Source: Bradyrhizobium sp. AZCC 1719 (lineage in GTDB: Bacteria; Pseudomonadota; Alphaproteobacteria; Rhizobiales; Xanthobacteraceae). Taken from it: a DNA stretch of 64,000 nt. The translations under genes were made by a program, and so were the position numbers. The stretch spans positions 1,021,001 through 1,085,000 of the forward strand of contig NZ_JAZHRU010000001.1 in assembly GCF_036924525.1 (NCBI RefSeq), given 5' to 3'. The notes below the pieces were generated by a model. That model did not search any database, was not told where the DNA came from, and was given only the letters and a program-made list of their open reading frames with translations. Below, piece after piece: positions 8,152 through 15,540 of the stretch. The stretch's first letter is position 1. The number at the start of each line of letters is the position of its first letter.

Positions 8152-11100
8152 ATGCTGCACGACTGGGGCGTAATCGCCACCGCGTTCGCCTATATCGGAC
8201 TGCTGTTCGTCGTCGCCAGCTACGGCGACCGCCTGTCGCCGAGCCAGCGCGGCCGCGCCAGCATGCTGATCTACCCATTGTCGCTGGCGATCTACTGCAC
8301 CTCCTGGACCTTCTTCGGTTCGGTCGGCTTCGCCACCCGCACCAGCGTCGACTTCCTCGCGATCTATGTCGGGCCGATCCTGATGATCGGGCTTTGCACG
8401 CCGCTGCTGCGGCGCGTGATCCAGCTCGCCAAGTCGCAGAACATCACCTCGATCGCCGACTTCATCGCGGCGCGCTACGGCAAGAGCCAGGCGGTCGCCG
8501 CCACCGTGGCGGTCATCGCGATCGTGGGCTCGGTGCCCTACATCGCGCTGCAGCTCAAGGCGGTGGCCTCGTCGCTGGAAACGATCCTGACCGAGGACAA
8601 GCTGTTCTCGTCGATCCCGCTGATCGGCGACATCGCGCTTGTCGTCACCTTGGCGATGGCGGCATTCGCGGTGCTGTTCGGCACCCGCCAGACCGACGCC
8701 ACCGAGCATCAGCACGGCCTGATGCTGGCGATCGCCACCGAGTCCATCGTCAAGCTGGTGGCCTTTATCGCCGCCGGCGCGTTCGTCACCTTCTGGATGT
8801 TCACGCCCGTCGAACTGATCGAGCGCGCGATGAAGACACCGGAGGCAGTGCGCGCCATCAGCTACGTGCCGTCGATCGGCAATTTCCTGACCATGACGCT
8901 GTTGTCGTTTTGCGCGATCATGCTGCTGCCGCGCCAGTTCCACGTCAGCGTGGTCGAGAATTCCAGTCTCGAGGAGGTCAATCGCGCCCGCTGGCTGTTT
9001 CCGCTCTATCTGATCGCCATCAACCTGTTCGTGATTCCGATCGCGATCGCCGGTCTCGTCACCTTCCCGTTCGGCGCCGTCGACAGCGACATGTATGTGC
9101 TGGCGCTGCCGATCGAGGCCAATTCCGCGCTGCTCAGCATCGCCGTGTTCGTCGGCGGCCTGTCGGCCGCGACCGCGATGGTGATCGTCGAATGCGTCGC
9201 GCTCTCCATCATGGTCTCCAACGACATCGTGCTGCCGATGGTGCTGAAGGGAAGTCCCGGGGCGCGCTACGGCAGCAAGGATTTCGGCGACTTCCTGCTC
9301 AAGATTAGGCGCTTGGCGATCTTCGCCATCATGGTGATGGCGTATTTCTACTACCGCGCGCTCGGCAACACCCAGTTGGCGGCGATCGGCCTGCTGTCGT
9401 TCGCGGCGCTGGCGCAGCTCGCGCCGGCGTTCTTCGGCGGCCTGCTGTGGCGCCAGGGAACCGCACGCGGGGCGATGGGCGGCATGCTGGTCGGCATCGC
9501 CGTGTGGCTCTACACGCTGTTCCTGCCGAGTTTCCTGGAGGGCAGTACGGCCGGCCTTCTGCTGCTGCAGCAGGGGCCGTTCGGCATCACAGCACTACGT
9601 CCGCAAGCGCTGCTCGGCACCGAGCTGCCGCCGCTGATGCATGGCGTGTTCTGGTCGCTCGCGCTCAACATCCTGACCTATGTCGTGATGTCGCTCGCGC
9701 GTCAGCCGTCCTCGATCGAACGGCTGCAGGCGGACCTGTTCGTGCCGAACACGCTGGCGCCGATCGCCCCGACGTTCCGGCGCTGGCGCACGACCGTGAC
9801 CGTGCAGGACATCCAGAGCACGGTGGCGCAATATCTCGGCCCCGAGCGCGCGGCCCAGGCCTTCGAGACCTTTGCGGCCGGTCATCCCGGCAGCCTCGAT
9901 CCGGCGGCACCTGCCGATTTCGAGCTGCTGCAATACGCCGAGCGCCTGATCGCCTCCTCGATCGGCGCGGCCTCCTCGCGCCTCGTGATGTCGCTTCTCT
10001 TGCGCAAGCGCACCGTCTCCGCCAAGGCCGCGCTGAAGCTGCTCGACGATTCGCACGCCGCGCTGCATTTCAACCGCGAGATCCTGCAGACCGCGCTCAA
10101 CCATGTGCGCCAGGGCATCGCGGTGTTCGACGCCGATCTGCAACTGATCTGCTCGAACCGCCAGTTTGACGAAATTCTCGCGCTGCCGCCGCACCTCGTG
10201 CAGTTCGGCATTCCCTTGCAGGAAATCCTCGAATTCATGGGCGCGGTCAGCGCATCCGGCGCCGGCGATCCCGATACGCTATTGGCGCGGCGGCTGGAGG
10301 CCTACACCACCGAGGGCGAGCCCTATCTGGAGCGCCTGGCCGATCGCCATATGGTGATCGAGGTCCGCTCCAACCGGATGCCGGGCGGCGGCCTCGTCAT
10401 CACCTTCTCCGACGTGACCCCGAGCTTCGAGGCCGCCGAGGCGCTGGAGCGCGCCAATGCGACGCTGGAAAAGCGCGTGCGCGACCGCACCGAGGAACTC
10501 ACCCGCCTGAACTCCGAACTGGCGCTGGCCAAGAGCACCGCCGAGGACGCCAACATCTCGAAGACCCGGTTCCTCGCCGCAGCCAGCCACGACATCCTGC
10601 AGCCGCTCAACGCGGCGCGGCTCTACGTCACGAGCCTCGTCGAGCGGCAGAACGGCGGCGAGGATTCCCGCCTGGTCGAAAACATCGACGACTCGCTGGA
10701 GGCGATCGAGGAGATCCTCGGCGCGCTGCTGGACATCTCGCGGCTCGATGCGGGGGCAATGACGACCTCGATCTCGAGCTTCAAGATGGCCGACCTGATG
10801 CGCTCGCTGGAGATCGAGTTTGCGCCGATCGCCCGCGCCAAGGGGCTGGAGCTGACCTTCGTCCCCTGCTCGCTGCCGGTGCAATCCGACCGCTCGCTGC
10901 TGCGGCGGCTGTTGCAGAATTTCATCTCGAACGCCATCAAATACACCCCGCGCGGGCGCGTGCTGGTCGGCTGCCGCCGCCACGGACAATCCCTGCAGAT
11001 CGCCGTCTACGATACCGGCGTCGGCATTCCCGTGATGAAGCGCGGCGAGATTTTCAAGGAATTCCACCGCCTCGAGCAGGGCGCACGGATCGCCCGCGGC

Positions 11101-11661
11101 CTCGGTCTCGGCCTATCGATCGTCGAGCGGCTGGCGCGCGTGCTCAACCACGGCATCGCGATCGACGCCAACGTCAGCGGCGGCTCGGTATTTTCGGTGA
11201 CCGTGCCGGTCGCCAAGGCGGTCAACTACACCCACGCCGTCACCAGCGCGACGCCGCTTTCCAAGATGCCTATGAGTGGCGCCTTGATCGTCTGCATCGA
11301 GAACGATCCGGCGATTCTCGACGGTATGAAGACATTGCTGACGGCCTGGAACGCCGAGGTGATCGCGGTAGCTGACCCGGAAGCCGCGATCGCTGCGATC
11401 GAATCGTCCGGCCACAGCGTGACCGGCCTTCTGGTCGACTATCATCTCGACCGCGGCAACGGCGTTGCCGCGATCCGCGAGATCCGTCGCCGCTTCGGCG
11501 AGAACATTCCCGCGATCCTGATCACGGCCGATCGCAGCCCGAACGTCCGCGCCGCCGCGCGCGAGGAAGATGTCGCGATCCTCAACAAGCCGGTCAAGCC
11601 AGCCTCGCTCCGCGCCCTGCTCGGCCAGTGGCGCGCGCAGCAGTTGGTCGCGGCGGAGTAG
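8152..11661 (+). CDS. hybrid sensor kinase with SLC5-like transporter N-terminus
   Basis: A 1169-aa hybrid histidine kinase of the NahK/ErcS-like group. Residues 1 to about 530 are a polytopic region like sodium/solute symporters (SSS/SLC5), with around 13 predicted membrane spans. A PAS domain follows (about 645-765), then a short coiled coil rich in E/R/L, a HisKA domain with phospho-acceptor His813 (AASHDILQPLN), an HATPase domain to about 1025, and a receiver with Asp1096 (LLVDYHLD). The layout suggests it senses a solute through the transporter-like part, as CbrA does in pseudomonads (family knowledge). A LuxR-type regulator at 14616-15290 is the likely output partner, now separated by three unrelated genes. 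Confidence 0.93.
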   Translation: MLHDWGVIATAFAYIGLLFVVASYGDRLSPSQRGRASMLIYPLSLAIYCTSWTFFGSVGFATRTSVDFLAIYVGPILMIGLCTPLLRRVIQLAKSQNITSIADFIAARYGKSQAVAATVAVIAIVGSVPYIALQLKAVASSLETILTEDKLFSSIPLIGDIALVVTLAMAAFAVLFGTRQTDATEHQHGLMLAIATESIVKLVAFIAAGAFVTFWMFTPVELIERAMKTPEAVRAISYVPSIGNFLTMTLLSFCAIMLLPRQFHVSVVENSSLEEVNRARWLFPLYLIAINLFVIPIAIAGLVTFPFGAVDSDMYVLALPIEANSALLSIAVFVGGLSAATAMVIVECVALSIMVSNDIVLPMVLKGSPGARYGSKDFGDFLLKIRRLAIFAIMVMAYFYYRALGNTQLAAIGLLSFAALAQLAPAFFGGLLWRQGTARGAMGGMLVGIAVWLYTLFLPSFLEGSTAGLLLLQQGPFGITALRPQALLGTELPPLMHGVFWSLALNILTYVVMSLARQPSSIERLQADLFVPNTLAPIAPTFRRWRTTVTVQDIQSTVAQYLGPERAAQAFETFAAGHPGSLDPAAPADFELLQYAERLIASSIGAASSRLVMSLLLRKRTVSAKAALKLLDDSHAALHFNREILQTALNHVRQGIAVFDADLQLICSNRQFDEILALPPHLVQFGIPLQEILEFMGAVSASGAGDPDTLLARRLEAYTTEGEPYLERLADRHMVIEVRSNRMPGGGLVITFSDVTPSFEAAEALERANATLEKRVRDRTEELTRLNSELALAKSTAEDANISKTRFLAAASHDILQPLNAARLYVTSLVERQNGGEDSRLVENIDDSLEAIEEILGALLDISRLDAGAMTTSISSFKMADLMRSLEIEFAPIARAKGLELTFVPCSLPVQSDRSLLRRLLQNFISNAIKYTPRGRVLVGCRRHGQSLQIAVYDTGVGIPVMKRGEIFKEFHRLEQGARIARGLGLGLSIVERLARVLNHGIAIDANVSGGSVFSVTVPVAKAVNYTHAVTSATPLSKMPMSGALIVCIENDPAILDGMKTLLTAWNAEVIAVADPEAAIAAIESSGHSVTGLLVDYHLDRGNGVAAIREIRRRFGENIPAILITADRSPNVRAAAREEDVAILNKPVKPASLRALLGQWRAQQLVAAE

Positions 11662-11685
11662 CGATCTACTTCCTTTCGATGTTCG

Positions 11686-13113
11686 CTATTGGCCGGCTGG
11701 CGAGACACACCAGGGCTTGCGCAAGGAGCGCAAGCGCAGCCCTGTCAGGAAAGCGAGCATCGCGGACACGACAAAGCCGGCTGGCACCCAGAAAGCGGCG
11801 CGCGCCATTCCCTCGTCCGGAATTGCAGCCGATAGTCCGCTGGCATTCGCTATCAGCCCTGCTATTGCCGCACCGAATGCAAAGCCCATCTGCTGGACCG
11901 TCGGGACCGACGATGCCGCGACTACCTCGTTGCCCGCCTTTGCGCTGTCCATAATCCGGTGCGCGACGAAGGGCCAACATTGGCCGATGCCCGCACCCAG
12001 CATGGCGATTGCCGGGACCAGCAGGAATGCCGAGACCGTAGCGTCAGGCACGAGAAGCCCGATGGCCATCAGGCTCAGTCCCATGGTTGCCGGCCCGGTC
12101 AACATCAATCGATCCGGCCAGCGTACCGACGCCCCGGCGGTTGCAAGCGAGGCAATGGTCCACGCCAGCGAGGCGCTGGCGACGGCAAAGCCGGCCGAGA
12201 GCGGATCGAAGCCATGCAACTGCTGCAGGAACATGGGCACGTAGATCTGAAGCGGGCTGAAGGTGATGCAGAGCAGCAGCGCAAGCCATAGCCCGACACC
12301 CGTTTGTGTGCGCCATGAAAACGCGTCGCTCGGCAGCAGCCGGGTCATCGACAAACGGTCGAGCCGCAACATCGCCGCGAGCAAGACGATGGCCGCGACG
12401 ATCAGCCCCGATTTTGCAAGCGGTGTCACAACGACAGATGCGGCGGACGTTGCAGCAATCGCAAGACAGATCAGAGCGACCCGTCCGGCGGGCACGCGCA
12501 GGGGTGACGTTCTACGGGCCGTCACAGACGGTAAGATGAAGAAGGCGCTTATTGCCAGGGCAACGGCGATAAGCGCGGCCGCGACAAAGGCACTGCGCCA
12601 GCTACCAAAATGGGCGAACACCCCGCCGACGAGGGGGCCGATCAGGACCGACATACTCCAACTGGTCGACATCAGTGCAATCGTCCGTGACCAGGCCGAC
12701 TCCGGAAACGTTCCGCGGACCAGCACATAGGCGACGGCAGCCTCCAGGCCGCCGCCGAATCCCTGAATGAGCCTGCCGACAACGATCCAGCCCATCGCCG
12801 GGGCCAATGCGCAAAGCAACGCGCCGAAGCCGAATATCGTTACCCCCGCGCAATAGGCTGTCCGGGAGCCAACCGCGGTCGCAAGCACGCCAGCACAACT
12901 TGCCGCGACGATAGAGGAGGCAAGATAGGCGGTGGTCGGCCAACTCAACATTGCGACGCCACCGAGTTCACCAACGATGGATGGCAGCACAGTCGTCAGC
13001 ATCAACACGTTCATGGATTGCAGCAGCACCCCGCCGAGCAGGATAGCGAGTATCGGAATCCGTTCCGGTTTGAAGAGCGATCGCCATCCCTCCCGGATTG
13101 AGTCCTGCTCCAT
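11686..13113 (-). CDS. MFS drug-efflux transporter, DHA2-like
   Basis: A 475-aa inner-membrane transporter with about 14 hydrophobic segments, as in the DHA2 family of proton-driven drug exporters. The ATG at 13113 (MEQDSIREGW) follows GGAGGGAGG; a longer frame to 13158 has no such site. The family cytoplasmic loop motif appears as GRLIQGFGGG, and PLVGGVFAHFGSWRSAF fits motif C. It is divergent from the ArsR-type regulator at 13207, with an inverted-repeat operator between them, so that regulator probably represses it. Convergent with the kinase gene, 24 bp apart. Substrate unknown. Confidence 0.88.
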   Translation of the reverse strand: MEQDSIREGWRSLFKPERIPILAILLGGVLLQSMNVLMLTTVLPSIVGELGGVAMLSWPTTAYLASSIVAASCAGVLATAVGSRTAYCAGVTIFGFGALLCALAPAMGWIVVGRLIQGFGGGLEAAVAYVLVRGTFPESAWSRTIALMSTSWSMSVLIGPLVGGVFAHFGSWRSAFVAAALIAVALAISAFFILPSVTARRTSPLRVPAGRVALICLAIAATSAASVVVTPLAKSGLIVAAIVLLAAMLRLDRLSMTRLLPSDAFSWRTQTGVGLWLALLLCITFSPLQIYVPMFLQQLHGFDPLSAGFAVASASLAWTIASLATAGASVRWPDRLMLTGPATMGLSLMAIGLLVPDATVSAFLLVPAIAMLGAGIGQCWPFVAHRIMDSAKAGNEVVAASSVPTVQQMGFAFGAAIAGLIANASGLSAAIPDEGMARAAFWVPAGFVVSAMLAFLTGLRLRSLRKPWCVSPAGQ

Positions 13114-13171
13114 GTCGGCGGCCTCCCTCCGGACGAACGCGCTGGGAGTTGCCAGCAATAGACAGCCGGGT

Positions 13172-13201
13172 TATTTTAGATAGCATTTTGTTTCTAAAAT
13201 A
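13172..13201. promoter_or_regulatory. operator dyad between MFS gene and its regulator
   Basis: TATTTTAGA, twelve bases, TCTAAAATA: a perfect 9-bp inverted repeat in a 93-bp divergent intergenic region. It ends five bases before the regulator GTG, covering its ribosome-binding region, and fits autorepression by the neighbouring winged-helix protein. Confidence 0.85.
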
Positions 13202-13206
13202 GGCAC

Positions 13207-13875
13207 GTGAGTCAAGACCAAGACCGCAGTCAGGATCGCATCCTGTTTCACCTGAAGACGCGCGGACCGCAGGTCGCCGCCGACGTCGGCTCGCGCCTTG
13301 ACATGACCCCGGCCGGCGCGCGCCAGCATCTCCTCAAGCTTGAAGCAGCAGGCTTGGTAGAGAGCGAGGACCAACGCGAAGGGCGCGGGCGGCCAAGGAA
13401 ATACTGGCGGTTGACGCAGCGCGGCCACGAGCGGTTCCCCGACCGTCACTCCGATTTGACCCTGGATTTATTGCAATCCATGCGCGACGTCTTTGGAGAC
13501 GAGGGCCGGGAAAGGCTGATCGAGCACCGCGAGCGTGCGACCGTCGCCAGCTACCGCAAAGTCGTCGGGGCGCAAGGTTCGCTTCGTCAAAAGCTGGCGG
13601 CCCTCGCACGGATTCGAAGCCGTGAAGGCTACATGGCGAGCGTGGCCAAAGACACCCGAGACAGCTTTCTATTGATCGAAAACCACTGCCCGATTTGCGC
13701 GGCAGCGACCGCTTGCCAAGGTCTCTGTCGTTCGGAACTTGCGGTCTTCCGCGCGGTACTGGGGACCGACGTGACCGTTGAGCGCATCGATCATATTCTC
13801 GCTGGCGCTCGTCGCTGCGCGTACCGGATCACGCGGCGGCAAGCGTCTGGAGGATCGCCCAGACATGGGCCTTGA
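13207..13875 (+). CDS. winged-helix regulator with cysteine cluster (ArsR/SufR-like)
   Basis: A 222-aa regulator starting at a GTG. Residues about 8-75 form a winged helix (DRILFHLKTRGPQVAADV, MTPAGARQHLLKLEAAGL, then a GRGRPRKYWRL wing). The C-terminal half holds Cys161, Cys164, Cys170 and Cys174 in CPIC-N5-C-N3-C spacing plus Cys204, like regulators of the predicted ArsR/SufR group that bind an iron-sulfur cluster. It probably controls the divergent MFS pump and itself through the dyad at 13172-13201, sensing redox or Fe-S status (inference). Its last 11 codons overlap, on the opposite strand, a relic of a LuxR gene, so the native C-terminus may have been altered. Confidence 0.85.
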   Translation: MSQDQDRSQDRILFHLKTRGPQVAADVGSRLDMTPAGARQHLLKLEAAGLVESEDQREGRGRPRKYWRLTQRGHERFPDRHSDLTLDLLQSMRDVFGDEGRERLIEHRERATVASYRKVVGAQGSLRQKLAALARIRSREGYMASVAKDTRDSFLLIENHCPICAAATACQGLCRSELAVFRAVLGTDVTVERIDHILAGARRCAYRITRRQASGGSPRHGP

Positions 13876-13885
13876 TGGTCGCCTC
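13843..13885 (-). pseudogene. relic of a LuxR-type HTH
   Basis: Read on the minus strand this 43-bp stretch encodes EATIKAHVWAILQTL, 13 of 15 residues identical to EATIKAHVSAILQKL in the intact response regulator at 14616-15290. DNA identity with 14702-14744 is 36/43. A stop codon sits just before it and another shortly after, so it is not expressed as a protein. Confidence 0.8.
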
Positions 13886-13937
13886 TTAAACCCGAGCATG
13901 GATGGAGCGCATCACCTCGTCGCACATTCAACGCCGC

Positions 13938-14609
13938 TCACCAGTTCATGGCAGCGCCAACCCGTCTGATCAGTTCGAGGTCGTCAAAGCTTTCGGCCGT
14001 GCAGACCGCACCCGCAGCGATCAGATCGTCATGGCCGAGGCTCGTCCGTATTCCAATCGTCGCGATACCGGCCGCCGAAGCGGATTGAACGCCGGACCGG
14101 GAATCCTCGAATGCGAGCGACCGGCCGGGCGCGGCGCCGACTGCGCGCAAACCCTCCAGATACGGCATGGGGTGTGGCTTTCCGTGCGCAAGCTCGTCGC
14201 CGATTATGACAGCCTTGAACCGATGCATGATGCCAAGTCCCATGAGCATCATTTCGGCGTTGAGCCGGGGCGCGTTCGTCACCGCCACCATGGAAATACC
14301 GGTGCGATCCGCGCGGTCAAGTAACCGCATCAGGCCCGGCAATGGCTGAATTTGCCCCGAAGCAAGCTTGCGGAAGGTTTCTTCCTTCTCTGCGATAATG
14401 GCCACCTGACGCTCCGGCGAATGGTCCGGCAAAAATCGCTCGCTGATGGAAGCATTGGAAAAACCCATCAGCTCTTTCGAAGCGCGCTCGCGATCGAAAA
14501 TGTGACCATGAGGACCAAATACCTGGTTGAACGCTTCCAGATGGAGCGCATCCGTATCAGCCAGCGTGCCGTCGATGTCGAACAGCAGCGCCCGTCCCGA
14601 CCCAGCCAT
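13938..14609 (-). CDS. HAD-superfamily phosphatase (beta-phosphoglucomutase-like)
   Basis: A 223-aa HAD hydrolase. Motif I is DIDGTLADTD with catalytic Asp11 and Asp13, motif II the VAVTNAP segment, motif III the GKPHPMPYLEGL lysine, and motif IV the FEDSRSGVQSA acidic pair. The helical cap between residues 15 and 80 places it with phosphoglycolate phosphatase and beta-phosphoglucomutase-like enzymes that act on small sugar phosphates; the substrate is not clear. It starts 6 bp after the response regulator stop on the same strand, so the two may share a transcript. Confidence 0.88.
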   Translation of the reverse strand: MAGSGRALLFDIDGTLADTDALHLEAFNQVFGPHGHIFDRERASKELMGFSNASISERFLPDHSPERQVAIIAEKEETFRKLASGQIQPLPGLMRLLDRADRTGISMVAVTNAPRLNAEMMLMGLGIMHRFKAVIIGDELAHGKPHPMPYLEGLRAVGAAPGRSLAFEDSRSGVQSASAAGIATIGIRTSLGHDDLIAAGAVCTAESFDDLELIRRVGAAMNW

Positions 14610-14615
14610 ACACGA

Positions 14616-15290
14616 TCACCCCGTCGGCGTGCCCTGGCGCCACTGGCCGCCGGAGATTTTCGCCGCCGCGATCACCGCCTGCGTCCGGCTTTCGACGCCG
14701 AGCTTCTGCAGAATCGCCGAGACGTGCGCCTTGATGGTCGCTTCGGAGACGCCGAGCTCATAGGCGATCTGCTTGTTGAGCAGCCCCTCCGACAGCATCA
14801 TCAGCACCCGCACCTGCTGCGGGGTCAGCGTCACCAGGCGGTCGCGCAGCCGCGTCATGTCGGGGTCGGTGGCCGACGAGAGATCGGTGTCCGGCGGCAC
14901 CCAGACGTCGCCCTCCATCACCTTCATGATGGCGTCGCGCAGTGTCTCGACGCCGAAGCGCTTGGGGATGAAACCGGAGGCGCCGAAATCGAGCGACCGC
15001 CGGATCGTGCCCGCATCGTCGCTCGCCGACACGATCACCACCGGGATCGCCGGATATTGCGCCCGCAGGTAGATCAGCCCTGAGAAGCCCGAAATCCCCG
15101 GCATCGTGAGATCGAGCAGGATCAGGTCGACGTCGGAATCCCGCTCGAGCAGCGCGGTGAGTTCATCGAACGTGCCGGCTTCGCTGATGGCGGCCGAAGC
15201 CACGACACTGGCAACCGCCTGCCGCAGAGCGTCGCGAAAGAGCGGATGGTCATCGGCGATGACGAGGTGGGTATTGGCAGCAGCGATCAT
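14616..15290 (-). CDS. LuxR/NarL-family response regulator
   Basis: A 224-aa two-component regulator. The receiver domain has ADDHPLFRD near the N-terminus and phospho-acceptor Asp60 in LILLDLTMPG; the GerE/LuxR helix-turn-helix occupies about 160-220 (LTPQQVRVLMMLSEGLLNKQIAYEL, seen in pieces). The start at 15290 (MIAAANTHLV) gives the usual length; upstream in-frame codons have no family match. It most likely receives phosphate from the hybrid kinase at 8152-11661, a common pairing for that kinase type (inference). An inverted repeat lies 35 bp upstream. Confidence 0.92.
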   Translation of the reverse strand: MIAAANTHLVIADDHPLFRDALRQAVASVVASAAISEAGTFDELTALLERDSDVDLILLDLTMPGISGFSGLIYLRAQYPAIPVVIVSASDDAGTIRRSLDFGASGFIPKRFGVETLRDAIMKVMEGDVWVPPDTDLSSATDPDMTRLRDRLVTLTPQQVRVLMMLSEGLLNKQIAYELGVSEATIKAHVSAILQKLGVESRTQAVIAAAKISGGQWRQGTPTG

Positions 15291-15324
15291 CTGTTCCGGG
15301 CGCCGACAAGAGGTCGGGAAAGCA

Positions 15325-15382
15325 TGCAAGTCGTTGCTGATTGACAGCAATTTTATTGTCCACTGTCGGGAAGCGACTTGCA
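15325..15382. promoter_or_regulatory. long-spaced inverted repeat upstream of the response regulator
   Basis: TGCAAGTCG at 15325-15333 and CGACTTGCA at 15374-15382. They flank an AT-rich stretch with TTGACA and the 250-bp non-coding gap holds no gene I can see. It may be two half-sites of a looped operator or a transcript hairpin. Confidence 0.4.
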
Positions 15383-15540
15383 AGGCAACCTTTCCCACGT
15401 CGCGCAAAAGCAGTTAATCGGCACCAATTTCCTTCGAATGGTGCAGCGCAAAAAAATGAACAAACTCGGGATTTGCGCCGCGCCGGCCGAGCCACAGGGA
15501 ACTCGGAGAAAATGCTTCGCTTTCGAAAAGACGCGTTGCG

